Notes: generated from the sequence alone by a model not told the origin. A DNA stretch of 64,000 nucleotides from Anthoceros angustus (GCA_010909165.1 MU008213.1:1-64000); one strand, 5' to 3'; shown: positions 1 through 11,380, counted from the stretch's first letter. A program made the numbers and translations.

Positions 1-1330
1 GGTCGTGGAAGAGGAATTGGTGTCCAGCAGCAAGGAGGAGGAGCACTTCTCCGAGCACGACCTACCTTTCGCAGCCGTTGCGGAGCTTCCACGACGTTTT
101 GCTTCTCGAAGCGGTGAGACCACCCCAACTTCCGATTAATGACGGCGACGCAGGTCGTCGAGTGGGAATTTCGCCGGGAGGACTTGGCGGAACGTCTCGA
201 TCGAATCTCTGATCAACTCGACTTGTTGGGACGAACCACAAGGGAGGTCGCTACTCCTCCGTTGGTCGAAGATTTCCGCATTCAAAGGTCTCGATCTGTT
301 TTCTGTTATCCCGAAGGAAGAAGAAGCGTTGGGGCAGCGGCGACGATCGGGGCGAGCAATATGAGTGGAGTCGGTGGAGGAGGAGGGCCGCCACAGCTCC
401 ACAGTCGCCAGCAATATGTCAAATTCGGCGAGAAAAAGAAGGGAGATGACGCGGAGGCGTTTGTAAGAACTTTCGAGCACGTCTCCCACGCTAACTTGGA
501 GGATGGAGTCGCCAATCGACTACGCATCTTCCCGGGACTGCTGAGAGGGCATGCACAACAGTGGTATGGTCGCACCTATAATTCGGTGGCGCCAGCGGAT
601 TGGGAAACTCTCAAAGCAGCCTTCTTGAATCGGTTCCGAGGGCTCAGCTCACGCACCACACCTTGGCGAGGTTGAGAACCCTTCAGAGGAAGAAGAAGCG
701 AGAATCTCCTCGATGTGGAGAGGTTTTATGGGTATCTGGATCGAGTTCCGAAATGTGCACCCGAGAGGCCGGGGGATCCACCCACCTCCGGATACTCACA
801 AGAGCAAGCATTGGATTGGTTCGTGAGTGGCTTGTCGCGAAAATGGAGGTACACTGCAGGCGTGGAACAAAGACGTTGGCAGGAGCCCTCCGCTTGGCTG
901 AGGAATGGGAGTCCGCCGAGTTGGGGAGGAGAAGAAAGAAGAGGCGAAGTCATAAGAAGAGGAAAGGGTCGAGGAGATCAAGCTCCTCGTCTTCCTCTAC
1001 CTCCTCCAGCTCGTCGCCCTCATCCTCATCAGAGAGCGAGGACAGCGGAACTCACGAAAGCTCCACATCGGATGAAGAATCAGAGAAGGCCTATGAACGA
1101 CGAATGAAGAAGGACCTGGAGAAGGTCAAAAGGCGGCAAAAAGAAGCGGAACGCGCACTGGAGAAGGAGAGGAAGGGGAAGACGGTCCGTTGGGTGGAGA
1201 AGGGAGAAACGTCTGCAGCAGGAGGTGGAATTGCGGGACAAGTGGAGGCTTTAACCAAGAGACTGACCGAGCTAGAGGTCAAAGCTGTGAAGAATCAAGC
1301 TTCGTCCTTGCTTGTGATTCGTCCGCATTG
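1..1330 (+). pseudogene. Ty3/gypsy Gag fragment (gypsy-0)
   Basis: This is part of a retroelement capsid gene whose pol region is absent. A frame that is open from the window edge ends in a TAA overlapping the ATG at 139. From 139 to 660 the protein has the Retrotrans_gag signature (a segment ending FPGLLRGHAQQWYGRTY, then a W-x-x-L-K-x-A-F-L-x-R-F segment), which multimerises into the particle shell. The reading then moves to the frame at 715 (YGYLDRVPK, QALDWFVSGL) and again to a third frame near 890. That frame gives a basic stretch, a long serine run with acidic tail (about 980-1080), and a charged coiled coil to about 1290. At least two frameshifts break it. No zinc knuckle, protease or RT follows, so the element is truncated near 1330. 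The family is clear and the exact subfamily is not. Confidence 0.72.
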
Positions 1331-1344
1331 GATGACGAGCCACT

Positions 1345-1620
1345 TGCCTTTCTTTTTATTGAGCTTGATCAAGTCAAGACTCAATTTGCCTTCCTTAGCG
1401 GCAGCGGTTCCATACATATGGTGACCGCCACCGTGTCCTTTGCCTTAAGCTTGATCAAGTCATGCTTATTCTTTTTATTGAGCTTGATCAAGTCATCAAG
1501 ACTCAATTTGCCTTCCTTAGCGGCGGTTTCATGCATGTGGTGACCGCCCGTGGCCTTAAGCTTGATCAAGTCATCCACATTCTTTTTATTGAGCTTGATC
1601 AAGTCATCAAGACTTAGATG
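1345..1620. repeat. About 120-bp tandem repeat with GAGCTTGATCAAGTCA core
   Basis: The core GAGCTTGATCAAGTCA (or AAGCTTGATCAAGTCA) recurs five times between 1358 and 1608. It alternates with a segment reading CTCAATTTGCCTTCCTTAGCGG and a TGGTGACCGCC segment, giving roughly two and a half units of about 120 bp. On the minus strand the unit stays open for 89 codons (1381-1650) and reads as repeated SLDDLIKLNKKN and DLIKLKA blocks, because the unit length is compatible with a reading frame. It could be a coding repeat from an element or simply a minisatellite. No homologous domain is recognised. Confidence 0.7.
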
Positions 1621-1834
1621 ACCACAACGTTGTCTTAGGTCCTCGAGCAACTCATAATTATTGCTTGGTCGAGGAATTCATTATTGCTTGGATGTTTGTG
1701 CTCTATAATGTATTTAAAATTGGTCAATATGGATTATTTTTGTGAAAATATATTCAACCGTGGTGGTTGCTCTCAATATCCTAGGCAAATCAATTGTTAA
1801 GTTCTCGTGGAACCGTTGCAAGGATGAGCAACCG

Positions 1835-2167
1835 ACCACTTATTGTTTGATAGATGTTCAATTTTACCGACCACTTATTGTTTGATAGATGTTCAATTTT
1901 ATAGACCACTTATTGTTTGATAGATGTTCAATTTTATGGACCACTTATTGTTTGATAGATGTTCAATTTTATAGACCACTTATTGTTTGATAGATGTTCA
2001 ATTTTCACTTATTGTTTGATAGATGTTCAATTTTAGACCACTTATTGTTTGATAGATGTTCAATTTTATAGACCACTTATTGTTTGATAGATGTTCAATT
2101 TTACCGAGCACTTATTGTTTGATAGATGTTCAATTTTATACACCACTTATTGTTTGATAGATGTTCA
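1835..2167. repeat. 35-bp tandem repeat, ten copies
   Basis: A 35-bp unit beginning ACCACTTATTGTTTGATAG is repeated ten times head to tail. Copies differ mainly in the last four bases (TATAG, TACCG, TATGG, TATAC). The fifth and sixth copies are shortened by about 4 bp. No open frame or promoter motif is associated with the array. It is flanked on both sides by GTTGCGA/GTTGCAAGG-AACC segments that may be the remains of an earlier larger repeat. Confidence 0.9.
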
Positions 2168-2279
2168 CGAGGTGGAGCGTGGCGAGGATGAGCAACTTAA
2201 CAAACCACTTCTTGTTAGGCTTTCCTAAGGTGCAGCGTTGCGAAGGTGGGCAACTCAACCAACCACTTAGATGATGGCT

Positions 2280-2560
2280 CCTTTATAGATGACCTTGAAT
2301 ACTAGATACTATCAGGATATTTGATATTTCCTTTCTAGCATCTTCAAATTGTTTTTCTTGTGATAGGTACTATAAATGGATATTTGATATTTCCTTTATG
2401 GCACGTTCAAGTTGTTTTTCTTGTAATACATACTATTAATGGATATATGATATTTCCTTTCCAGCATGTTCTAATTGTTTTCTTGTGGTAGCGATATTAT
2501 ATTTATATTTGGTATTTTCTTTTGTGGTATCTTTGAATTTCTTTCACTGCTGTATTGGTC
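2280..2560. repeat. Degenerate about 75-bp tandem repeat, four copies
   Basis: Four diverged units share GGATATTTGATATTTCCTTT, then a variable GCATGTTCAAATTG segment, then TTTTTCTTGTGATA. The copies start near 2304, 2378, 2438 and 2505. It is AT-rich and non-coding. Confidence 0.65.
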
Positions 2561-3953
2561 CATCTTAGTAACAAAATGGCATGGTTGTGCAACTTAATAA
2601 TTAAGTCTCCTCACTTGCCTTCTTAATGTACAACATGTCAATTGGAGAACTAAACTACACCAAATCTTTGTAGGAATAGAAGTTGATGTGGGAAATAGTT
2701 ACCACGTGATTAGACAAAGGCATTTGTTTCGTTCCTTGATGAACTTTGTGGCGTGAACTAAGCAATGTCATGCCTAACACTTCAGCCCAAATGTGGTAAC
2801 ATGGTCATAGTTTTAACCTTATTAATGTTATGAATTGCGTGCTAAACTTACGTCAACTTAAGGCTGGCCTTGATTGCCACGAACCTTTTATGTTGAAGCT
2901 CACGATGGCCTCCCAAAGCGCTTCTTACTAAGGGCTGTCCATGGCATTCAAACCTTCATCAAAAGGAGCCATTCGTATATCTAGTTTGTGACGAAATCTT
3001 TATCAAGGTGCCCAATATTGCAAGGTAAGCGGCAATTAGGAGACCCCAATACTTTAGTGTAGATGAGACCATCCAATTTGTACACCTTTGACATAAAGAA
3101 CTACTCATCATATTATGATTTCAAGGATGATTTCAAGGACTATCAAACTACGTAGGGCAGAAAACAAACCTAGACTTGTAGGATAGAGGTTAGTCGTAGA
3201 GACTTTGCGTTGTGGAATAGCGAGGTTTGACCTACTTTGGGCTTTTCTTGTGAATACATAAGCATTGGGATTCTCATCTTATCTCCATTTTCAAATTTCA
3301 TGGCCAAACGGAAAAAAACATTACTACAATAATATAAATTAAACCACTAGCACAACAAAAATTAAGGCATAATAAAGAAAAAAAAGAATAAAGCATAAAA
3401 CATAAAACAAAACAAAACCTCAAACAACAGCGGCAAAACAATAGAGAGAACCTTGTGCATCTTTTGAATCTTTAGACAGACTAAAGGCAGCCCCGTAGGA
3501 CGTTTTACAACAGGCAGTCCAGTAGGGCTTTTCCAAGCACTGTAGAAACACTAAAGAAACCTAACCCTAACAAAACTATATCCTTGATTTCTTTGCAACT
3601 TTCATAATTTAACTCGTTTTTAAGCGATTGTTCCTCCTAGTTTTCTTTTGCATGATATTTGTAGGGTTCTACAGCTTTTCTTGCATATGTCCACTTTGAC
3701 TGTAAAGTTATTGCTCTACAGCCTTCTTTCAAGCAGCTTTCCAGCTTTTCTAAGCAATCATACATCACTCGTGAACGACCCTAGAAGTCATGAATAACAA
3801 GAGAGATGAGATCGACTTACCATCTACCATATGATACTAGAAGAACACAATAAAGGTTAGATGAAGTCAACAACAAATGACAGCTATGTTTTGATACCTA
3901 TTGTGGAATATGAGCTCTTCTATTCTACATGTCATATCATATAACTAGGAAAT
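2561..3953. other. AT-rich stretch without a recognised gene
   Basis: No convincing coding region, RNA gene or element boundary is seen. The part at about 3560-3790 is a diverged copy of 32795-33010 (shared AATTTAACTC, TTTCTTGCATAT, CAGCTTTCCAG), so it belongs to a dispersed repeat family. Confidence 0.5.
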
Positions 3954-4050
3954 ATAATACCATTGAAATATCCAAACATACTAGAATTATGATACCATTG
4001 AAATATCCAAACATACTAGAACTATAATACCATTGAAATATCCAAATATG
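3954..4050. repeat. About 33-bp tandem repeat, three copies
   Basis: Three adjacent units read ATACCATTGAAATATCCAAA followed by CATACTAGAA-TAT; the last unit is truncated. Confidence 0.8.
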
Positions 4051-4985
4051 GAGATGGTAGGGAGCTGAATTGCCGCAAAGGTGGTCCCTCTGAACAACGT
4101 AATCCCTCAATCTTCCCCTTTCAACCCTTTTCTTATTAGGCAACCCTTCAAAGGTTGCCTTGGGTAATCTATCTCAACCCCACACGCATGCCTGTAGTTA
4201 GCTAGCCTACCACAACTAGGCTTGTTGCAACTCTTAAGTGTTAGAATATCAAGATTTACCTAGAATTAGGGTATTCTGATATTATACTATAAAGATATTA
4301 TACATGACACCTACAAACACTAGCAAAGCTACCTATAAGCTATCTAGCTGCGTCTGTGTCATAAGCACAATAGAGTCTATCTTATATAGTCTGGTAGTGA
4401 GACTATTCATCTAATCTAGGAGGCCATTGGCCTTCTGCCCGAGAGCTTTCTATCCACTAGAGTAGCAAATGCTTGAATCTCTTACATTGAGGAAGAGTTC
4501 TATAGGAGAAAAAAGGGCATACAACAAGTAACAAGAAGTTCCCTACATTACCAGTAATATCATATTAGGCAAAAAATCAAAATGTCAATATAATACGACT
4601 AACGTCTTCTTCTATATTGTTTCATATAATATCGAGATAATTACAAAATATAAGGGTAGATATCGATAAAAAGAGTCACTTTGGATCTATATATCTCTGC
4701 ATTGCTGGGCAGAAAATATGTTTGGGAAGTTTGGGAACGATGACTTCACACCAAGAGTGAGTACTTCCATATATAATTTATTTAGAATATATTTTATGTA
4801 ATTTCTCCATTTTTGCTTTTCTGTTTCATGTATACAGTACAGTTTGGGTACATGTGAGTACTTCCATATGTATTTGAATTCATTCATATTAGTTTTCTAT
4901 GATATTCTTCTTTTCTGTCTTCTTTATGTAATCAAGTACTTACAAATAAAATCTTTTGAATGTCTAGACTTGCAAGCATGAGAGC
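4051..4985. other. AT-rich stretch without a recognised gene
   Basis: Nothing codes convincingly here. A GAGTGAGTACTTCCATAT-type motif occurs twice (near 4756 and 4855). The segment near 4490-4545 is a diverged copy of 31930-31990, another dispersed repeat. Confidence 0.45.
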
Positions 4986-5386
4986 TACCAAGAGAAGAGT
5001 GACATTGCAAATGCAACAAAAAAAAAGACATTTTAGCCCACACAGAGGCTAACAAGCCAATCACTCACAAGGCGCTAAGTGAATGGGCCACTGGCCATTT
5101 TCGAGTGAAGGTCTCAGTGGCAACCATCAAGCGAGTCACGATCCAAAGTGTCAAACAACACAACTTGCAACGCAGACACTTGCGACCTTGTGCATCTCAT
5201 GAAGTTGAAAAACTGTTGTGTGATTGGTTTGTGGTAAAGAAGGGAGGAGCCACAAAAGATGCTGAAATATGTAAACATGCGAAAATTTTCTATGAGCAAT
5301 TACCCGAAGAAGTGCGGAACATACGGGCTCTCATATTTTCAAATGGGTGGGCCTTAGGATTCAAGCGTAGACATGGTATAGCATGA
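4986..5386 (+). pseudogene. CENP-B/pogo-type DNA-binding domain fragment
   Basis: The protein resembles the N-terminal DNA-binding region of CENP-B, Tigger or pogo-like transposases. An early basic segment (near 4990-5020) and a following helix-turn-helix segment (near 5040-5130, ending KVSVATIKRV) lie in different frames, joined across a run of nine A residues. From 5105 to 5386 the frame is open, with a second helix-turn-helix of the Tc5/CENP-B type. That part runs from an LCDWFV segment through KHAKIFYEQL to the diagnostic end GWALGFKRRHGIA. In the family this pair of domains binds the transposon ends or centromeric boxes. No DDE catalytic domain follows; the frame stops right after the DNA-binding part. 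It is either a transposase fossil or a separate exon of a domesticated gene, and the A-run frameshift favours a fossil. Confidence 0.65.
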
Positions 5387-6253
5387 CATGTAAAGCGTAG
5401 AAAACCTCGGGCTTAACCATGCACTTAAGTTCAAAGAGCTCAAATTGAGACTTCTTAGATACATATAGAAGATTATCTCTTTTTTCTCTCATGAGATTCT
5501 TTTAAAATGTTTTGGGCAGTTTTGTGCATATGGTCTAATTTTTTATTTATTTAAAAATTGGAAAAAAACAAAGCAACCCTACTATGCTGTACCTATTTTG
5601 ATACTAGCTGTAGACAATTCAAATGATCCTTTGTGTTCTTTCTGGGCGAAGCCGGAGCTCCGATTGGCATGCACCAAGCTAAGGCTCCGCCGGTCAGAAA
5701 CTAGCTCCCGTCAATGTCTGCACGATCATATCACGCTCAGGTTTGGCCAATTTCAGGCTGGCAAGTCGCAAGGTAGATTGCGGCTTAGTCATATGCATGA
5801 CTAAGCCTGTAGGTTTGGCTTGCAATTGGTCTGCCATAATCCTATTCGATCGAGCTAGTCCATAATTGATGATTTTGTGCCCGACGGTTGCTAGGCGGAG
5901 CTAAAGCATAAAAAAGAAAAAAAAGCAAAAATTTCAAGGTGTTTAAATTGATATACTAGACTGTACAGTATTATGGTGTTATTTCACAGTCCATCTGAGA
6001 GGTTCCCTTGAGCGAGAGCAGGGGAGCGAGGGAGAGGTTAAGGAGGAGGGGCTCGAATCTGGGAGGCTAGGGGAGAAGTGAAGGAGGATGGAGCTCCTCC
6101 TACCCTTGTAGGATTGAGCTAGGGCAAGAGTGTCGCCAGCAGCGGATGCGCCACAACGCGTTTTTCCTCACCGCCATATCGAGATTTTTCAGACGAACCA
6201 CAAACCAGTCCACATCCACAACTCTACAACAACTGTGTGAACTTCATGAACTA
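5387..6253. other. Intergenic stretch with a perfect hairpin
   Basis: No gene is seen. A perfect 10-bp stem (GCTTAGTCAT at 5783-5792, ATGACTAAGC at 5797-5806) encloses a four-base loop. The end (about 6190-6253) is part of a 'CAGTCCACACCCACA...TGAACTTCATGAAC' repeat that resumes at 31086, on the other side of the inserted elements. Confidence 0.6.
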
Positions 6254-6258
6254 GGGAC

Positions 6259-6496
6259 TATTGGAATATGTTAAGTTAGGAACTGCCCAGCAGTTATCTA
6301 CCTATCTAGTGGTAGTTTTATATTTTCAGTTATAGCGGTTCAATAACCGAGTAGCCTTTTGGCTATATAACACTCTTTACTTTTCTAATACAAGTAACAG
6401 TACTTTTCCATATGCTCGTGCACTTGCTCCCCACCGTCTTGTGTTTGACCACCGCCTAGCTTGGATCCTGGGATGGCACACACTTGCCTCCTTTTA
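6259..6496 (+). repeat. Copia-2 5' LTR
   Basis: This starts TATTGGAATATG and ends CCTTTTA, so the usual TG...CA ends are absent. It matches 30848-31085 without a length difference. A TATATAAC segment near 6363 could serve as the TATA box. Confidence 0.93.
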
Positions 6497-6508
6497 TGGT
6501 ATCATAGC
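6497..6508 (+). other. Copia-2 primer-binding site
   Basis: TGGTATCATAGC lies directly after the LTR and matches the complement of the plant initiator tRNA-Met 3' end (TGGTATCAGAGC) except for one base. Confidence 0.85.
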
Positions 6509-6847
6509 CTAAGATCATAGGCAATAGCGAAGGGCGCTCGTGCACACCATTTTCCCATGTTGTGGTTACCCAAATTGTATAGTGCCGAGACGTAGATTTC
6601 AGCCTTCTCTTGTCAGATCCTCTCGTAGGAATCTGCCCAACAGGTAGCCTAGGCAATCCCTTCTTTGTGAGGATTGCACGTCTGAAGGAAGGCGTGAGAC
6701 TACTCCGGCAATCCGAAACCGTTTCGTGCGCGCATCTCAGTCGGTGCGCGACCAACTCCGACGGCAAGTGCAGACACCACCATCAGCGCAAGTTGTGAGG
6801 ACTTCCCATCTTCCCCGGACAACCGCCAAACAAGAATCATCGACAAG

Positions 6848-7111
6848 TGATGAGAATCTGTAGCTCTTAGATTAGAAGAAGAAAAACAAATGTAAGTAAG
6901 TAATGAGTAAAGTACAAGCCTTTAAATAGGCTGGGTAGTTGGGTGGTTACAACCATAAGTGGTTGCAACCATAAGTAGTTCTGTAACCGTAAGTTGTTGT
7001 AACCAATATAACTAATATAACTACTAACTACCTAAATAACCCTAGGTAAATAATAATGTTTAAGTTATGAGGCCCTAATGAATAGTGCCCTAATCTAGAC
7101 CTATTTCATCA
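6848..7111 (-). repeat. Copia-1 3' LTR
   Basis: This 264-bp copy is almost identical to 22664-22928. On the minus strand it is preceded by GAGTGGGAG (complement of 7112-7120), the usual copia polypurine tract. Confidence 0.93.
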
Positions 7112-7123
7112 CTCCCACTCACT

Positions 7124-7466
7124 ATGAATATAGGGGTGAAGTCTAGCCTTTAAAATGAGGCCTAAATGTTAAATAGGCTCCCACTAAACCTAAAGTTATT
7201 TGCTTAAGAAAAAAGGTCTTAAAAAACTTAAGCATCTAACATATAATCAAGTCATAAATAAGGACTTAATATAGGCATAAAGAAAATGAAAAACAAAATA
7301 GACGGCCACAAAGCGCCTATAAATAAAGCCAAAAGCAAGGATAGGCCCATTTCGGCCTATAACATAAAACGGCCTTCCGCGCCTGTGAGCAGGTAGGGGC
7401 GATTCTTGACCGTTAAGCCGCGCCCGGTTTACGAAACGGGAGACAAAACCGTCTCTCCACCGCTGG
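7124..7466. other. Copia-1 3' region left of the gypsy-1 insertion
   Basis: This is the remaining 3' internal sequence of copia-1 between its purine tract and the gypsy-1 LTR. No open frame longer than a few dozen codons is present. It may have held upstream exons or the promoter of the antisense gene at 16586-17657, which is now on the other side of gypsy-1. Confidence 0.45.
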
Positions 7467-8024
7467 TGTGATGCTAATCTGCACTTGGGTTTAGTGTTTG
7501 ATTAGCATTAATTAATCTAATTACTTATCTTTAAGTAAGTAATTAGTGTTAATTAATCTAAAGTGCTTATGTTAATTAAGCATTGATTAGTGTTAATTAA
7601 TCTAATGTGCTTATGTTAATTAAGCATTGATTAGTGTTAATTAAACATGGTTAGCAATAGCTAAGTGGATAAGCTCAAGTAATATGCTTTGGCATGGCAT
7701 ATTATAGTGTATTCTTAGGATACAATAGCTAAGTGGATAAGCTCAAGTAATATGCTTTGGCATATTCCTTGCATATTATAGTGTATTCTTAGGATATTTC
7801 CGGTATGCTTGCCAATAGGATATCTTAGGAATATCGATGCCAGTCTAGTATATAGACCCTTCCATTGAGGACAAGCTCGGATCATAGCTTGTCCTCTAGA
7901 TGCTCTAAGAGGCGTTGTGAGGAGGCCAAAGCTATGACTCAGAGCGATGTGTGAGGAATTTGCGTGTTGTTCGTGGGGAGGTGTGTTTGTGCCACGACGC
8001 GAGCTACTCCCTCCTGTTGTTACA
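7467..8024 (+). repeat. Gypsy-1 5' LTR (as defined by the repeat pair)
   Basis: This starts TGTGATGCTAATC and ends TTGTTACA, matching 15481-16062. Inside it are alternating AATTAATCTAA, AAGTGCTTATG and TTAATTAAGCATTGATTAG blocks and a twice-repeated ATAGCTAAGTGGATAAGCTC segment. Nearly all differences from the right copy are losses of one to a few bases in this copy. Confidence 0.85.
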
Positions 8025-8035
8025 AGCTATGATCT

Positions 8036-8180
8036 AGGCGTGCTAGGCGTGCTGGGCGTGCTAGGCGATGCTAGGCGGCTGGGCGATGCTAGGCGATGCT
8101 AGGCGTGCTAGGCGTGCTAGGCGATGCTAGGTGATGCTAGCGACCCTAGGCGTGCTAGGCCGTGCTAGGCGAGGCTACGA
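8036..8180. repeat. GGCGTGCTA / GGCGATGCTA minisatellite in the gypsy-1 leader
   Basis: More than ten tandem 9-10-bp units of the type GCTAGGCGTGCTAGGCGATG occupy the leader directly downstream of the LTR, where a primer-binding site would be expected. Confidence 0.85.
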
Positions 8181-8217
8181 GGCACGCTCTTTAAGCAAGT
8201 AGGCAAGGGACTCTCAA

Positions 8218-8490
8218 GTGTGCCCAAGGCTTAAGGCCAAGGCCAGAGAGGCGAAGAAGCAAGTCAAGGCCAAGGAGGAGGAGAAGAAGCCCAAGGCCAA
8301 GGAGGAGAGGAGGCGAAGAAGCCCAAGGAGGAGGCGAAGAGTAAGGCCAAGGCCAGAGGAGAGGAGAAGAAGCCCAAGCCCAAGGCCAAGGAGGAGGCGA
8401 AGAAGCCCAAGTCCAAGGCCAAGGAGAGGAGGCGAAGAAGCCCAAGTCCAAGGCCAAGGCCAAGGAGGCGAAGCCCAAGGAGGAATGAGG
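8218..8490 (+). repeat. Lys/Pro/Glu/Ala-coding tandem repeat
   Basis: Tandem copies of a unit reading GAGGCGAAGAAGCCCAAG and GCCAAGGCCAAGGAG run through the leader. In any one frame the reading changes between K-A-K-E-E, K-K-P-K and R-R-R-S-P blocks because small indels shift it. It resembles a basic, disordered N-terminal extension of Gag, now out of frame. Confidence 0.7.
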
Positions 8491-8874
8491 CCTCCACAGG
8501 GGCTGGCCTTTAAGGCCAACCAACCAAGGGAGAAACAAGAGTATTTTACTCTTGGGCCCCGGATTCAAGGGATAAGGGGAAGCGGATAGACATGGGTATG
8601 TCATCAGTCCATTTGATTTCACTTTCTGTCCAAAAGTCCTAGTTGTCGGCACCCCATCCAGGTACTGATCCACCCACGGTGCTTAACTCTGGAGTTCCTA
8701 TGCCTTTGCTATCCAACTCACCCAGCTCACATTTTTGACATATAGCCTGCAGAGTATTTCTATGCGATTTTAACATGCATAGATACTTAGAGGTTTCACT
8801 AATCACGATCTAAGATAGCGGGGTGTGTTAACCTTGATTAAGGGTTTGATCTAGCCACTAACCGCCTGGAGTGC

Positions 8875-10200
8875 ATGCCTGGACACACTCGATCCGGACG
8901 GAGCTACCAACCAGCAAGTCCATCAGAGCGAATTCGAAGTCCCGACCAAGAGGGAGAAGTGCGAACAGCTCGATTTTGGTACCACCGAAGGACGCGGAGG
9001 AACCCAGCGACACAATCAACAATCTTTGAAGGATGTGGTGGCAACACACAAGACACGTTAGTCTTCGGGACAACTCGGTGAGCGGCAATGAGGAGGACTT
9101 GTCTCTTGGAGTCGTCAAGATGGGAGGAGACAAGGATCGAATGGAGTTGTTCACAGGACGGCGGGCACCTTGCCACGGAGGACTTCATCGAGAATGCAGT
9201 GCGGTGTGTGCGGAGATGGAATTGAAGACCGGATACACGAGCGGCTTCATCCAAATGCCAAGTACTTGGGGATGAAGCATTGGCGTGCTATCGCGAGCAC
9301 AAGGCGAGGTTGAGCGCACTGGAGGACCAGTGAGTAGCAGTTCAAGCTCCGAAGGAACCAGTATAGAGAGGCAGTGGCACCGAGTGGGCACGATCCCATC
9401 GAAGAGATGTTTGACATCTTCTGGAGTTTCCAAGCACGGATGAGAAGATCTCCGAGCTGACACACTTCAAGATGAAGTCAAGGGAGACTGCGAAGATGGC
9501 TTACCGAAGAATCGACCAGTTGGTACGTGACACCAAGATCATGAGTGACCGACTGGCTGCAGAGAAGTACTTGCAGGCATTGCCATATGCGCTGCGCATG
9601 AAGGTGCAACAAGCGGTGCACACGAAGGCAACACTACACCCTCAAGGAAGTGTACGAGATGGCGACAAGATAGGGCCCGACACTTTCTCTCGTCTTTGTT
9701 GCAAGTGATTACTCCGGCACAAGTAGGAGTGGTGGACGACATGACGCGGAGGTCAGTGGAGGAGCTCGGCGAGACAAGCCAGCCCCACACCAAGTGACGA
9801 GCCCTGCGTGAGGTGCCGAGGACGGACCATTCCCCTCATGAGTGCGAGCATGCATTCGGAGGAGTCAAGGGTGAGGAGCCATGCCCTAGGTGTGGGATGC
9901 AGGCACAATGAAGCGGCATGTTGGGAGAAGCATCCGAATTGCGGCCTACGGGTTATCGAGGCAACCCGGCCAATGCATCTGCGTCAACCTCATCCACAAA
10001 ATCGTGAGCAAAGGCGCCGTGGAGGAGGCACGGCGAAGTCCCGTGGACAAAAGAAACGGGAAGCATCAAAGAAGGCGATGGACATACGTGGCACGCCTTG
10101 CAAAGCTAGAGAAGTTGGTGCGGAAGGCGAAGATCAAGGAGAGCAGCAGTTCATCATCGGAGGACGAAGAAGATGAGCACAAGCTTGGATACATGGCGTG
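8875..10200 (+). pseudogene. Gypsy-1 Gag with two cysteine knuckles
   Basis: This is the capsid gene of gypsy-1, broken into several frames. The N-terminal part starts at 8875 (MPGHTRSGRSY). The capsid core is readable at 9033-9275 and at 9472-9660 (RRIDQLVRDTK, then AEKYLQALPYALRMKVQQAV). That last segment is the helical stretch typical of Retrotrans_gag. Two C-x2-C segments with following H and C residues appear near 9808-9930, consistent with zinc knuckles that bind the RNA genome. The tail (9890-10200) is basic and then a serine/acidic run ending at 10200. The protein would form virus-like particles in the cytoplasm. At least four frame changes make it non-functional. Confidence 0.7.
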
Positions 10201-10569
10201 ACCGGATCCAAGGGCAGGAAGAAACCTCGGCTACGAGAGAAGATAGCTCGGAGGAAGAAGAGGATGTCTTGACACCGGTCACGGAAGACACGGAAGGAAG
10301 CTTGGGGATCCTCTTCCGAACCTATGCCAAGATGCCAAAGTCGTTTGAGCCATTGCCAAGAGCAACTGTGGGAGCAACATCAAAGTCCAGTGGGCGATGT
10401 GGAGAAACCCATGCAGATTCTTGTGAGACGATGGCACAAAAGCTTCGGAGATGCCATGTTTCACCTACAAGACATGGGGTTGAGCGTGAAGGAAGTCGGG
10501 GTTTGACTCGGCGGATGTTGACAACCCTTGAAGACGAAGCAAGTGTCGACAATGTGCCACAGTGGCAAT

Positions 10570-11380
10570 GATGTCATTCGACCTCGGAGCCAAGCATCTC
10601 GTGGAGAAGCGGAATCTTGCAGTGGGAGTGGCTTTGGTCAACAATCGGAGAGGCACATTGAAATCAATGGATTCGCACCAAGGAGGGTGTTGATTGACAC
10701 CGAGCACGGTGATCGTTGGAAGAAGAGTGAAGGAAGCGTTGGGTCTCCACCAAGAAAGGTTGAAGGAAACCAAGTGGAAGATCCGGACAGTGGGACCGAG
10801 CATGTGTTGGGGTGACAAGGTACAAGCTGAAGGTTTCATTCAAACCAAGAAGCAGACTTCACCTTTGTCGAGGTACACCGCAGTCAATCAGACACTTTTG
10901 ATGTCTTCTTTGGGAGCGGACGCTTTGTACAAACACAGTCATGGTGGATTTGTGGACGGAGGCAGTCTACTATCGACCAGTGGAGAAGCTGGAGCAAAAC
11001 CGATGAACGGATTGCCCGCATCCCTCTTACTGCATGGCAAGGATCATGAGAACCTCATTGCCAACAGCGTCTACCCAGTGTTTGGCGCCGTAGTGAAGGA
11101 CACGCCATACGTGCTTGAACCTCTTGGCGTGTGTCTAACAACCGCAACTGACCTGATGGAGGATTTCGACGAGGAGGAAAACAAGCTAGGGTTGCAACCA
11201 CCCTCGGAGGAGGTTCTTCAAGTCACTCGGACGGAGCTGGTGACTGCAGCAATGAGCCGTGCAAAAGCTGTGGAGGATGGTGCAAGAGGACCAGTGCCCT
11301 ATGAGCCGGAGAACTACTGTAAGTTCTTGCCTAGGGTTGAGCCTGTTTGTGACCTAAACACCCAGGTCATCACATGGCGA
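10570..11380 (+). pseudogene. Gypsy-1 protease region and linker
   Basis: Near 10655-10700 the reading INGFAPRRVLIDT matches the approach to the catalytic Asp-Thr-Gly of a retropepsin. A frame change follows immediately, so the Gly is not in frame. From 10694 the frame is open to 11521 and first gives the VIVGRRVKEALGL segment expected after the active site. A long linker follows with no known domain, rich in acidic residues around 11155-11190, leading straight into the methyltransferase. A retropepsin would cut Gag-Pol; the linker has no assigned role. Confidence 0.6.

Noticed and set aside
1835-2167. Possible CRISPR array because of regular 35-bp repeats
   Set aside because: The units are directly adjacent without unique spacers and the context is a eukaryotic repeat-rich genome; it is a simple tandem repeat.
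8191-8673. 160-codon minus-strand frame rich in Leu, Gly, Pro and Ser over the Lys-rich repeat
   Set aside because: It is the antisense shadow of the GAGGCGAAGAAGCCC tandem repeat; composition alone explains its length.
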